In this document: positions 16,690 to 24,588 of the stretch, one piece after another
How positions within the stretch are numbered: the first letter of the stretch is position 1
Layout of the letters: every line of letters starts with the position of its first letter
From: Maribacter sp044594925
GTDB lineage: Bacteria > Bacteroidota > Bacteroidia > Flavobacteriales > Flavobacteriaceae
DNA length: 64,000 nt
Reading direction: 5' to 3'
Assembly: GCF_044594925.1 (NCBI RefSeq)
Contig: NZ_CP138991.1
Coordinates: forward strand, 3,596,001 to 3,660,000
Program-made: the position numbers and the translations under genes
The notes under the pieces: generated by a model
Database searches by the model: none
Seen by the model: the letters and a program-made list of their open reading frames with translations, nothing else
Told to the model about the DNA's origin: nothing

Positions 16690-18027
16690 ATGGGAAGAAT
16701 ACTTTTGAAAAATGGAAAAGTTGTTAATGAAGGTACTATTCAAGAACTAGATGTTCTTATTGATGGGGATATTATTTCAAAAATTGCGAGCGGTATTTCG
16801 GATGCTTCTGCAAAAGTTATTGACGTAAAAGGGAAATACGTTTTACCTGGAGTAATAGATGACCAAGTTCATTTTAGAGAGCCAGGATTAACACATAAAG
16901 GGACTATAGCTACAGAAAGTAGGGCTGCGGTAGCGGGGGGTATTACTTCCTTTATGGAGCAGCCAAATACAGTTCCGCAGGCAACCACTATAGAAAAGTT
17001 AGAGCAAAAATTCGCTACAGCTAGTAAAACGGCTTTTGCCAATTACTCTTTTCCTTTTGGCGGAACCAATGATAATCTAGAGGAATTAAAAAGACTAGAT
17101 AAAAATTCCTGTTCAGGAATAAAATTATTTTTAGGCTCCTCTACAGGTAATATGCTAGTAGATGATGAGGAGGTTATTGAGAGTATTTTTAGTAGTACCG
17201 AAATGGTTATTTCTGCCCATTGCGAGGATGAGACTACTATTCGTCGCAATCTAGCGACATATATGGACACTTACGGTGATGATATTCCTATAGAATACCA
17301 CCACCTTATTAGAAGTGAAGAGGCCTGTTACCTATCTTCTTCCCGTGCTATTGCTTTGGCTAAAAAGACAGGGGCAAGATTGCATGTATTCCATTTATCA
17401 ACCGCCAAGGAAATGGATTTATTTAGAAACGATATTCCTCTGGCCGAGAAAAAAATTACCGCTGAGGTGTGTTTGCATCATTTATGGTTCACATCGGAAG
17501 ACTACAAAGAAAAAGGAACACTTATAAAATGGAATCCTGCGGTAAAAACTGCCCATGATAGAGATGCGCTTTGGACAGCACTTTTAGATGATAGAATAGA
17601 TGTTGTTGCCACAGATCATGCCCCGCATACGATTACAGAAAAAGATAACGTTTATACCAAAGCACCAAGTGGAGGGCCATTGGTGCAACATGCATTACCT
17701 GCAATGTTAGAGAAGCATTTGGAAGGTAAGATTACGTTGGAACGTGTGGTGGAAAAGATGTGTCATAATCCATCAATACTATTTCAGATAGCTAAAAGGG
17801 GTTATGTTAAAGAAGGCTATTTTGCCGACCTGGCCGTAGTTGATTTAGAAAATTCTTGGAAGGTGACCAAAGAAAATATAGCCTATAAATGCGGATGGTC
17901 TCCCTTTGAGGGAGCTTCGTTTAAAGCTAAGGTAACGCACACCTTGGTCAATGGCCATTTGGCTTATGAAAATGGTGTTTTTTCGGAAGAACGTAATGCC
18001 AAGAGGCTTACATTTAACAGACCATAA
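16690..18027 (+). CDS. pyrC: Dihydroorotase (class I, amidohydrolase fold)
   Basis: 445 residues, a TIM-barrel amidohydrolase annotated in this phylum as dihydroorotase, which interconverts carbamoyl-aspartate and dihydroorotate in pyrimidine synthesis. GVIDDQVHFREPGLTHKG carries His61 and Arg63. The Lys in GIKLFLGSSTG would be carbamylated. HCEDE, LHVFHLSTAKEMD and the catalytic Asp in ATDHAPHT are present. The normal HxH metal pair reads QxH here (Gln59-Val-His61). It is translationally coupled to the next gene by a 1-nt overlap. Confidence 0.9.
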   Translation: MGRILLKNGKVVNEGTIQELDVLIDGDIISKIASGISDASAKVIDVKGKYVLPGVIDDQVHFREPGLTHKGTIATESRAAVAGGITSFMEQPNTVPQATTIEKLEQKFATASKTAFANYSFPFGGTNDNLEELKRLDKNSCSGIKLFLGSSTGNMLVDDEEVIESIFSSTEMVISAHCEDETTIRRNLATYMDTYGDDIPIEYHHLIRSEEACYLSSSRAIALAKKTGARLHVFHLSTAKEMDLFRNDIPLAEKKITAEVCLHHLWFTSEDYKEKGTLIKWNPAVKTAHDRDALWTALLDDRIDVVATDHAPHTITEKDNVYTKAPSGGPLVQHALPAMLEKHLEGKITLERVVEKMCHNPSILFQIAKRGYVKEGYFADLAVVDLENSWKVTKENIAYKCGWSPFEGASFKAKVTHTLVNGHLAYENGVFSEERNAKRLTFNRP

Positions 18028-18464
18028 TGAAACATATCTTACTATTTACAAGTATCATCTTTTTAGTATCCTGCGGCGAAAAATTAATAGAGCAACCAGA
18101 AAACCTAATTGCCAGGGATGAAATGGTACTTATATTAAAAGATATGGCAATCGTCAATGCTGCAAAAACCACCAATATCGGAATATTAAAGGATAATGGA
18201 ATTGACCCTACTACCTATGTGCTAAATAAGTACAATGTTGACAGTACCAGGTTCGTAGATAGTGATAGATATTATGCATCAGTTCCATTAGCTTATGAAA
18301 GTATTTATAAAGAAGTAGAAAGTTTATTGGACGAGGAAAAAGAACGACTAAAAGATTTAAAGAAAATCAATGACAGTTTAAAACTTTTACAACGAGAAGA
18401 AAAGGATTTATTAAAGGCGGGTGGTGTTCAAAAACCTACCAATACTAAGAATGTTCCTCAATAA
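18027..18464 (+). CDS. DUF4296 lipoprotein
   Basis: 145 residues with a lipoprotein signal (LLFTSIIFLVSC). The mature part opens with LIARDEMVLILKDMAIVNAAK, which I recognise as DUF4296, a Bacteroidota-specific family of unknown function. It contains YNVDSTRFVDSDRYYA and a charged predicted coiled coil near the C-terminus. It is likely anchored in the outer or inner membrane facing the periplasm. Its ATG overlaps the pyrC stop, and its last 20 nt overlap the convergent epimerase gene. Confidence 0.85.
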   Translation: MKHILLFTSIIFLVSCGEKLIEQPENLIARDEMVLILKDMAIVNAAKTTNIGILKDNGIDPTTYVLNKYNVDSTRFVDSDRYYASVPLAYESIYKEVESLLDEEKERLKDLKKINDSLKLLQREEKDLLKAGGVQKPTNTKNVPQ

Positions 18465-19452
18465 ATTTAGCGCAACTCAGTTTAATCGTATCGTTAAGGG
18501 CATCAAACTCGAAACCTAATTTCTGTCTAATTTTCTCATTGCTGTACAGTTCTGGATGAAGTAGGGAGTAGATGGTGTTTTTAGTGATTTTTCTTTCACT
18601 GCCTGTAATTACCGTTTTTAACCAGTCCACATAGCGTCCAATTTGTAATTGCCAAATTTTCAGTTGTTTTGTTGGTTTTTGTTTGCCGAATTCTTGAGCT
18701 AAACGACTTAAGATTTCCTGATAACTAAGATTTTCTCCTACAAGTATAAAACGCTCGTTGACAATTGAAGCATCCATTAATTGCAACATCGATTTTACGA
18801 CATCGAAAACCGTAACAAAACCTGTGCCTCCAGGAGGGAAATAGGAATACCCTTTAAATGCCGTGGCGAATAATTTTCCGCTCCCACCTTCCCAATTTCC
18901 AGGTCCTAGGATTACTCCAGGATTTACGATAACTACGGATAAATTTTCTTGGGAACCTCGCCAGACTTCCAATTCTGCATCATATTTACTTAGTGCATAT
19001 ACATTGGTGTGTTGTTCCGTCCATTCATTTTGTTCGTTGGCCACAAGACCGGGCGCACCTTTTCCAATTGCTCCTATAGTACTTACATAGCATAGCTTTT
19101 TAACATTATGAGCTATACAAAGGTTTACCATATTGGCCGTACCCTCAACATTAACTTTGCGTAGCAACTTAAAATCTTGGGGATCAAATGAAATAAGGGC
19201 CGCAGCGTGGTAAACTTGGTCTATCCCACTAAACGCTAATTCCATAGTGGGCAGGTCCAAAATATCCGCTTTTATCCATTCAATTTTATTAAAGAGGGTT
19301 TCTGGATTATCGGAATAATAGGAGAAGGTTTTTTGTACGCCTGTACGTTTCGTTTCTGACCTATAAATGGCCCTAACCTTTTTATTTAAAGACGTTAATC
19401 TAAAAAGTAAATGTGAGCCCACCAATCCAGTTCCACCAGTAACAAGAATCAT
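18445..19452 (-). CDS. NAD-dependent epimerase/dehydratase family protein
   Basis: 335 residues, an extended short-chain dehydrogenase. It has the Rossmann loop ILVTGGTGLVGSHL, Asp in IKADILD, the catalytic Ser/Thr region CYVSTIGAIG and the YxxxK pair in YALSKYDAE. VVIVNPGVILGPG follows, and FPPGGTGFVTVFDVV is typical of dihydroflavonol-4-reductase-like members. The substrate is not deducible. The 3' end overlaps the convergent DUF4296 gene by 20 nt, with no room for an intergenic terminator. It is divergent from tyrS. Confidence 0.88.
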   Translation of the reverse strand: MILVTGGTGLVGSHLLFRLTSLNKKVRAIYRSETKRTGVQKTFSYYSDNPETLFNKIEWIKADILDLPTMELAFSGIDQVYHAAALISFDPQDFKLLRKVNVEGTANMVNLCIAHNVKKLCYVSTIGAIGKGAPGLVANEQNEWTEQHTNVYALSKYDAELEVWRGSQENLSVVIVNPGVILGPGNWEGGSGKLFATAFKGYSYFPPGGTGFVTVFDVVKSMLQLMDASIVNERFILVGENLSYQEILSRLAQEFGKQKPTKQLKIWQLQIGRYVDWLKTVITGSERKITKNTIYSLLHPELYSNEKIRQKLGFEFDALNDTIKLSCAKFIEEHS

Positions 19453-19523
19453 AGTCCAAAGTTATGCATTACTAGTGGATAAATTCGTGATGTGTTCAGT
19501 AAGAGCGACAGCATTTTTCCTTT

Positions 19524-19532
19524 TATATTTGC
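19524..19532 (+). promoter_or_regulatory. -7 promoter box for tyrS
   Basis: TATATTTGC matches TAnnTTTGC, 22 nt before the ATG at 19555. No TTG element is seen at the expected distance. Confidence 0.5.
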
Positions 19533-19554
19533 AACTCATATATATTAGTAAAAA

Positions 19555-20853
19555 ATGACGTCAAATTTTGTCAAGGAATTGGAATGGAGAGGCATGTTAC
19601 ATGATGCGATGCCTGGAACGGAGAACTATCTTATGGAGGGAATGCAGTCTGCCTATGTTGGGATTGATCCCACGGCAGATTCTTTACATATTGGCCATTT
19701 GGTAGGTGTTATGATGTTACGCCATTTTCAATTGGCAGGACATAAGCCTTATGCTTTAATTGGTGGGGCTACGGGAATGATTGGTGATCCGTCTGGGAAG
19801 TCTGCCGAGCGCAATCTTTTAGACGAGGATACCCTAAGGCACAATCAAGAAGCGTTGAAAGAGCAATTATCCCGGTTTTTGGATTTTGAAAGCGATGTGG
19901 ATAATGCCGCGGTTTTGGTCAACAATTATGATTGGATGAAAGATTTCTCTTTCTTGGATTTTATACGGGATGTTGGCAAGCATATTACGGTGAATTATAT
20001 GATGTCAAAGGATTCTGTAAAAAAAAGACTGTCTGCGGAGGCCAAGGAAGGAATGTCCTTCACGGAATTTACATATCAACTAGTCCAAGGTTATGATTTT
20101 TTACACCTCTACGAAAAATACAACTGTACCTTACAAATGGGTGGTAGTGATCAGTGGGGTAACATCACTACGGGGACGGAGCTTATTAGAAGAATTGGAG
20201 GTGGCAAAGGCTATGCGCTAACGTGCCCATTAATTACAAAAGCGGATGGAACCAAGTTCGGAAAAACCGAAAGTGGTAATGTGTGGCTAGATGCAAACCG
20301 GACTTCTCCCTATAAATTTTATCAATATTGGTTAAATACATCAGATGCTGATGCGGAGAAGTACATAAAAATCTTCACTTTTATTTCTAAAACCGATATT
20401 GAAGAACTAATCTCAAAGCACCAAGAAGCACCACATTTACGATTGCTTCAAAAGAAACTGGCGGAGGAAATCACGGTAATGGTCCATTCTCAAGAAGATT
20501 TAGATAATGCTGTGAAGGCTAGTGCTATTCTTTTTGGAAAATCAACCTCGGAAGACCTGAAAGGATTAAACGAAAAGACCTTTTTAGATGTTTTTGAGGG
20601 CGTGCCACAGGCAGAAGTTTCGGCTGCCGATTTAGAAAACGGTATGGATATGATTGCGGCACTCGCTGCTAAAACTGGTTTTTTGGCATCTAATGGAGAA
20701 GCGCGAAGAGAGCTGAAACAAAATTCAATAGCAGTAAATAAAGAAAAGGTCAAAGAAGATTTCCTGATAAAGAAAACAGATTTAATAGACGGCAAATATG
20801 TACTGTTGCAACGTGGTAAAAAAAGCTACTTTGTACTCGTAGTGAGTTCTTAA
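19555..20853 (+). CDS. tyrS: Tyrosyl-tRNA synthetase
   Basis: 432 residues, a class I synthetase that charges tRNA-Tyr. The HIGH motif is HIGH (in DSLHIGHLVG). ATGMIGDPSGKS and the tyrosine-site QGYDFLHLYEKYNC with GGSDQWGN are present. The second signature is KFGKTESG in place of KMSKS, as in bacterial TyrRS. A C-terminal S4-type RNA-binding domain covers the last 80 or so residues (SNGEARRELKQNSIAVN). A lipoprotein gene follows after 19 nt and is probably read through. Confidence 0.97.
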   Translation: MTSNFVKELEWRGMLHDAMPGTENYLMEGMQSAYVGIDPTADSLHIGHLVGVMMLRHFQLAGHKPYALIGGATGMIGDPSGKSAERNLLDEDTLRHNQEALKEQLSRFLDFESDVDNAAVLVNNYDWMKDFSFLDFIRDVGKHITVNYMMSKDSVKKRLSAEAKEGMSFTEFTYQLVQGYDFLHLYEKYNCTLQMGGSDQWGNITTGTELIRRIGGGKGYALTCPLITKADGTKFGKTESGNVWLDANRTSPYKFYQYWLNTSDADAEKYIKIFTFISKTDIEELISKHQEAPHLRLLQKKLAEEITVMVHSQEDLDNAVKASAILFGKSTSEDLKGLNEKTFLDVFEGVPQAEVSAADLENGMDMIAALAAKTGFLASNGEARRELKQNSIAVNKEKVKEDFLIKKTDLIDGKYVLLQRGKKSYFVLVVSS

Positions 20854-20872
20854 TAATTACGTAAAATTTTAT

Positions 20873-21268
20873 ATGATGAAGAAATGGTGGATTTTAATAA
20901 GTGTGTTGTGTATGTCATTTTCATGCTCTAATGACGAGGTGAACGACCCTGAAGATAATGCTTTAGCTGGTGAATGGATATTATCTAACATTTCGTGTTT
21001 CTGTTTCTTTGAAGAGGGAACCGATTTCTCTACCACGCGGTTAATTTTCGATACTAATGAAAATAAGGTTACCGTCCAGAATTCTGGTCAGGATACCTAT
21101 TTTAAGCAATCTGGCACTTATTCCTATAGTGGTGAAGGAAACCGATTGCAATTTTCAGATAATGAGGCCTATACTTTTACTGTAAAGGGAACATCTTCCC
21201 TTCAATTGGTTTTTGAGGATAATCCCAATCTGTCTGATGATGAGGTCACCTATTCTTTTCGTAGATAG
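20873..21268 (+). CDS. Small lipoprotein, lipocalin-like
   Basis: 131 residues. The signal peptide ends in a lipobox (LCMSFSC). The mature part starts with a short acidic linker and then LAGEWILSNISCFCFFEE, followed by beta-strand-rich sequence (TTRLIFDTNENKVTV and GTYSYSGEGNRLQF) resembling the lipocalin-like or META-type small barrels common in this phylum. Three cysteines lie close together (CFCFF plus the lipid Cys). The function is unknown. It is first of a run of three small lipoprotein genes behind tyrS. The adjacent ATG at 20876 is an alternative start. Confidence 0.75.
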   Translation: MMKKWWILISVLCMSFSCSNDEVNDPEDNALAGEWILSNISCFCFFEEGTDFSTTRLIFDTNENKVTVQNSGQDTYFKQSGTYSYSGEGNRLQFSDNEAYTFTVKGTSSLQLVFEDNPNLSDDEVTYSFRR

Positions 21269-21345
21269 GGGGCCTTTCTTATTAGATTTGAGTTTTATCC
21301 AATAATTGTAGTGTAATAACGTTGGTGTAATACAAAACAATTTTC

Positions 21346-21879
21346 ATGCTTCGCAAAACGCTATGTATTTTTTTAACGGCCCTAACACTTTATGGTTGTG
21401 ATAAACTCGACGAACTTACCAAATTTGATATAGAATACAGTCAAAGAGCTACAATACCCTCTTCAACGGGAATAGACTTGCCCATTGATGTATTTACCCC
21501 GGAAACGGAGACAGATTCGGAGTCGGAATTTGAAGTCAACGATACTAGAAAGGATTTAATAGAAGAAATTAAGCTAACTCAATTAGAGCTGGTAATCATT
21601 TCCCCTGACGGAGCGGATTTTAGTTTCTTAGAATCTATTTCCGTTTTTATTTCGGCAGAGGGCTTAGAAGAGATTCAAATTGCCTCACAAACTAGTGTGC
21701 CAGAAAATACTAGTAATAGACTTGTTTTAGACACCTCCGATATGGATTTGAAAGAATACATAAAGAAAGACAGATTTAGCCTACGTCTTAATACCGTTAC
21801 GGATGAACTGATAAGTACAGATCATGAATTGGAGGTGAATTCCACATTTTTCGTAGATGCTAAAATTTTAGGACTATAG
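21346..21879 (+). CDS. Hypothetical lipoprotein
   Basis: 177 residues with a signal peptide and lipobox ALTLYGC. The mature protein opens KLDELTKFDIEYSQRATIPS and continues with acidic and Ser/Thr-rich stretches (ETETDSESEFE) and predicted beta strands. I do not recognise a named family. The layout (DIEY...ATIPSSTGIDLPIDVFTPE, then LELVIISPDGADFSFLESI) resembles small periplasmic-facing lipoproteins annotated as hypothetical in flavobacteria. It lies 77 nt after the previous lipoprotein gene. Confidence 0.65.
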   Translation: MLRKTLCIFLTALTLYGCDKLDELTKFDIEYSQRATIPSSTGIDLPIDVFTPETETDSESEFEVNDTRKDLIEEIKLTQLELVIISPDGADFSFLESISVFISAEGLEEIQIASQTSVPENTSNRLVLDTSDMDLKEYIKKDRFSLRLNTVTDELISTDHELEVNSTFFVDAKILGL

Positions 21880-21950
21880 AATCCTGGTTCATCTTAACGC
21901 AACTAATTGCCCTTTCTTGTATCTTAATAGTGCAGTTCAAAGGTTGTTCT

Positions 21951-22400
21951 ATGAAAAATATCATTCTACTTATTGTTATATGCATTGGCCTTTTCTCATG
22001 TACCAGTTCAGAGGATTTAGAAACTGGTGAGGTAGATTTACTTTATGCAGTGCAGAAATGGCAATTGATACGTATGTCCGGAAGTTTTGAAAACTCAGAG
22101 TCAACAGGTTCAAATATGGAATGGCAAGAGTTCTACGTGTTTAATCCTGCGGGTTCTTTCGTTAAAAAAAGAGAAAGAGACGGGATTGTTTCTGAAGCTA
22201 CAGGAACATTTATTTTAGCAGAATACGATAATGATGACATGGATTATCTAGAACTAACGTATACGAGTGGAGAGAACCTTATAGGTAGTTGCAATGGGGA
22301 TAGAACGGAAATTCTTGTTTTTCGCTCTGTCAACGATTTATCGAACACTTGGCAGGCATGCGACGGACCAGGTTTGGATTATGTTCGTGTAGCGGATTAA
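21951..22400 (+). CDS. Small lipoprotein, lipocalin-like
   Basis: 149 residues from the ATG at 21951, which gives a clean lipoprotein signal (ILLIVICIGLFSC). A start seven codons upstream would place charged residues before it. The mature part has VQKWQLIRMSGSF and WQEFYVFNPAGSFVKKRERD, followed by GTFILAEYDNDDMDYLELTY, a small beta-barrel pattern like lipocalin-type lipoproteins. The function is unknown. Its stop codon overlaps the stop codon of the convergent LuxE-like gene, so neither has an intergenic terminator. Confidence 0.72.
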   Translation: MKNIILLIVICIGLFSCTSSEDLETGEVDLLYAVQKWQLIRMSGSFENSESTGSNMEWQEFYVFNPAGSFVKKRERDGIVSEATGTFILAEYDNDDMDYLELTYTSGENLIGSCNGDRTEILVFRSVNDLSNTWQACDGPGLDYVRVAD

Positions 22401-23374
22401 AGCGCCATTAAATTACAACCCCTTATATCTGAGTGGTCAAAACGCCCAAGAATTTCAAAAGTCCCATTGGAAAAAGTTTTTCCTAAATCTTGGGTGGCTA
22501 TGAAGGAACAAGAATTTAGATTCGCCAAATCTATAATATTCAGCCCGCCGGTTTTCTCGTAGCCATTTATAGTAAGGGCGTCCTCGGTATCCCTAACCAG
22601 CACTTTCATCCATGGCGGACATTCAAAAATGCCGTTTCCTTTAGAATAGGCCTGGGAGAGTAATTCCGTCATGCCGTATTCGGAATGAATTTGATTCACC
22701 CCAAACCCTAGCATTAACTTCTCATGAAGTTCTGGTCTTATCATTTCTTTTCGACGTCCCTTCATACCGCCAGTTTCCATGATAATAGTATCTTCAAGTT
22801 CTAATTGATATTCTTCCGAGAAGTCTAAAAGCGCAAAAGATACGCCTATTAAAAGCGTTTTTGTACGAGTTTTTTTTAGCTCTTCTAAAGTTTCTTTTAG
22901 CAGCTGAAAATCATTTAAAAAGAATCCACTTTTAGGATGTTTGGATTCTTTGATAAGGTCATCTACCATATATATTAGTGAGGAGCCCTCTCTTTCTAAA
23001 TAAGAGGGTAGTAAAGCAAGGATACAAAACTCATCCGGTTGTCCGTAGAATTGCTCAAAAGCATAACGGTAGCTTTGCGTATAAAGATTTAAATCGGTAA
23101 CAAAGTGTTTGCTTGTTGAGGAACCTGTGGTGCCACTACTGGTAAAAGTTATTTTTGGAGATTCCGTTGTACTTAATATTTTCTTTTCTTTAAAAAATTG
23201 AATGGGTAAAAACGGAATTTGATCTAGCCTCGTAACCCTTTCAGGATGTACCTTTAAATGCTTACAAAATTCTTGATAAACAGAGTTGTTGGCGTATTGA
23301 TGTCTAAATACCGATAGCGCAACGGATAAAAATTCGCTTTTAGATGTAATAGTGAAAATATGCTCGTGGGTCAT
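22397..23374 (-). CDS. LuxE-like acyl-protein synthetase / adenylate-forming protein
   Basis: 325 residues of the LuxE/PaaK-like adenylate-forming superfamily. The nucleotide loop is FTSSGTTGSSTSKHF. The segment SEYGMTELLSQAY is the A5 motif, and IIDLANLNSCSFIATQDLG covers the later core. Relatives activate fatty acids as acyl-AMP for transfer to a protein or carrier. The acyl substrate and partner are unknown here, as no reductase or carrier gene is adjacent. The start at 23374 is chosen because a -7 box lies just upstream, inside the longer open frame that reaches 23419. Confidence 0.82.
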   Translation of the reverse strand: MTHEHIFTITSKSEFLSVALSVFRHQYANNSVYQEFCKHLKVHPERVTRLDQIPFLPIQFFKEKKILSTTESPKITFTSSGTTGSSTSKHFVTDLNLYTQSYRYAFEQFYGQPDEFCILALLPSYLEREGSSLIYMVDDLIKESKHPKSGFFLNDFQLLKETLEELKKTRTKTLLIGVSFALLDFSEEYQLELEDTIIMETGGMKGRRKEMIRPELHEKLMLGFGVNQIHSEYGMTELLSQAYSKGNGIFECPPWMKVLVRDTEDALTINGYEKTGGLNIIDLANLNSCSFIATQDLGKTFSNGTFEILGRFDHSDIRGCNLMAL

Positions 23375-23391
23375 CGGTAATACCTGTTGTA

Positions 23392-23419
23392 GCAAAGGTA
23401 CTGAAGGGAACGAAACCAA
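23392..23419 (-). promoter_or_regulatory. Promoter of the LuxE-like gene
   Basis: On the minus strand TTGG (23419-23416) is followed after 15-16 nt by TACCTTTGC (23400-23392). Both elements match the Bacteroidota TTG / TAnnTTTG pattern. It predicts a transcript start near 23386 and so fixes the ATG at 23374. Confidence 0.55.
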
Positions 23420-23470
23420 TGTTAGAAATATATACGGAATCTGGAAATGTTATAGCCAATAATTAGGCAG

Positions 23471-23573
23471 CTTTACTCGATAATCGAGATTTATGATACT
23501 CCGACGCTTGCGTTGTAATAAATATTGGCTTTCCTTCAAATACCTCGCGGGCTTGCCATAGGGTAATTTACTT
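23471..23573. repeat. Dispersed 100-bp repeat, copy 2
   Basis: Same orientation and block order as 7385-7485. It again lies immediately downstream of a minus-strand gene; its right end runs over the stop codon (23568-23570) of the small T9SS-domain gene. Confidence 0.85.
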
Positions 23574-23891
23574 TACGACCAACTTCCGGTTTATAGATTT
23601 GTTGTTCTCTGTAACCTGCACCACATATACGCCTGGTGCAAGACGTGAGATGTTTAGAGCTTTGTTTGGAATTCTATCTGTGAGAACCAGTTCACCAAAA
23701 ACATCGTAAACTTTTATCTCTTTACTATTATTACGCTCCGTGGTTACGTAAACTATATCTGCAGTGGCAGGATTAGGATAAAGTTTAAATCCTGTAATCT
23801 CGTCGTTCTTGAGATTTCTAAAATCTATGGAATCTTGACCATAAGTAGTCAGAGAAAAACCTATTAAAAGGATAGTGTAGATTATTTTCAT
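23568..23891 (-). CDS. Mini secreted protein: signal peptide plus T9SS type A sorting domain
   Basis: 107 residues from the ATG at 23891. The signal peptide is KIIYTILLIGFSLTTYGQ. About 15 linker residues follow, then a complete T9SS type A C-terminal sorting domain (FKLYPNPATADIVYV, EIKVYDVFGELVL, LAPGVYVVQV) ending in RKLVVK. There is no room for a cargo domain. Sorting domains normally sit at the end of large exported proteins, so this is either a tiny surface protein or the relic of a longer gene. The paralogue at 24069-24377 lies next to it. The frame extends eight codons upstream, but those residues do not fit a signal peptide. Confidence 0.78.
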   Translation of the reverse strand: MKIIYTILLIGFSLTTYGQDSIDFRNLKNDEITGFKLYPNPATADIVYVTTERNNSKEIKVYDVFGELVLTDRIPNKALNISRLAPGVYVVQVTENNKSINRKLVVK

Positions 23892-24068
23892 TTGGTATTG
23901 ATTTGGGATCAACACGGTAAAAGTAATCCTAAGCTAGATGAACTGCACAAAAATGTTGTGAAAGCTAATAATTTGTAGGTCAATTAAATACGAGTGGTAA
24001 TTGGTCGATTTTTTTGACGGATAATCGATGTTCAGGAAACTGAAGGCGGTGACTGTAACGATGTTTAT

Positions 24069-24377
24069 TTACTTGATAACAAGCTTGCGTGTAGCCATTT
24101 TATCCTTTTCAAATACGCGTAGTACATAAACTCCGGCGTCTAAATCAGTAAGTCGTAACTCCTTTCCAAGGATAGTAGTTTTCAAAACCAAAGTTCCGAG
24201 AACGTCATAAATTAGAATCTCCTTTGGACTATTGTTGGCGGTAGAAATATAAACCTTACCATTGGTAACCGGGTTAGGGTACATATGAAAATCATCAATA
24301 TCCCCAGTGTTTCCGGTACTTTGACCGTAACTAAAGGATATAAATAAGAAAAAAATGATGAGGTAAAGGTGCTTCAT
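24069..24377 (-). CDS. Mini secreted protein: signal peptide plus T9SS type A sorting domain
   Basis: 102 residues from the ATG at 24377. The signal peptide (KHLYLIIFFLFISFSYGQ) leads into a short linker and a sorting domain (FHMYPNPVTNGKVYIS, EILIYDVLGTLVL, LDAGVYVLRVFEKDKMA) ending RKLVIK. It is clearly a paralogue of the gene at 23568-23891, with the same minimal layout. The longer open frame to 24497 adds 40 residues that would bury the signal peptide and includes a -7 promoter box, so it is not used. Export to the cell surface by T9SS is inferred. Confidence 0.77.
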   Translation of the reverse strand: MKHLYLIIFFLFISFSYGQSTGNTGDIDDFHMYPNPVTNGKVYISTANNSPKEILIYDVLGTLVLKTTILGKELRLTDLDAGVYVLRVFEKDKMATRKLVIK

Positions 24378-24404
24378 ATATAGCTGGTTACAAATGCTAT
24401 GCCA

Positions 24405-24412
24405 CAAATATA
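24405..24412 (-). promoter_or_regulatory. Candidate -7 box for the T9SS mini-protein gene
   Basis: Read on the minus strand it is TATATTTG, an exact TAnnTTTG match 28 nt before the chosen ATG. Confidence 0.45.
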
Positions 24413-24588
24413 GGAATTTAACACTCTCTTGTGTTTTTGTAAGAGGAGATATTGTGAAAAGATCGTTGAAATACATAAAGATCGATGAAATGCACAATTT
24501 ATGACGTCAACTACCAATTTTATTAGGGTTTAGTTGGTAGGTAGTCTATTATTGTAAGAACGATTTTAAATAAAAAATAAGTGTTGAA

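Noticed and set aside
18826..18845. CCTCCAGGAGGG in the epimerase gene, resembling the leuS palindromes
   Set aside because: It encodes the conserved FPPGGTGFV of dihydroflavonol reductase-like enzymes and lacks the second arm of the repeat.
24001..24068. Possible third copy of the 100-bp dispersed repeat, because of GGATAATCGATG after a minus-strand gene
   Set aside because: Only a few bases match and the other blocks (CTCCGACGCTTGCGT, CCTCGCGGGCT) are absent.
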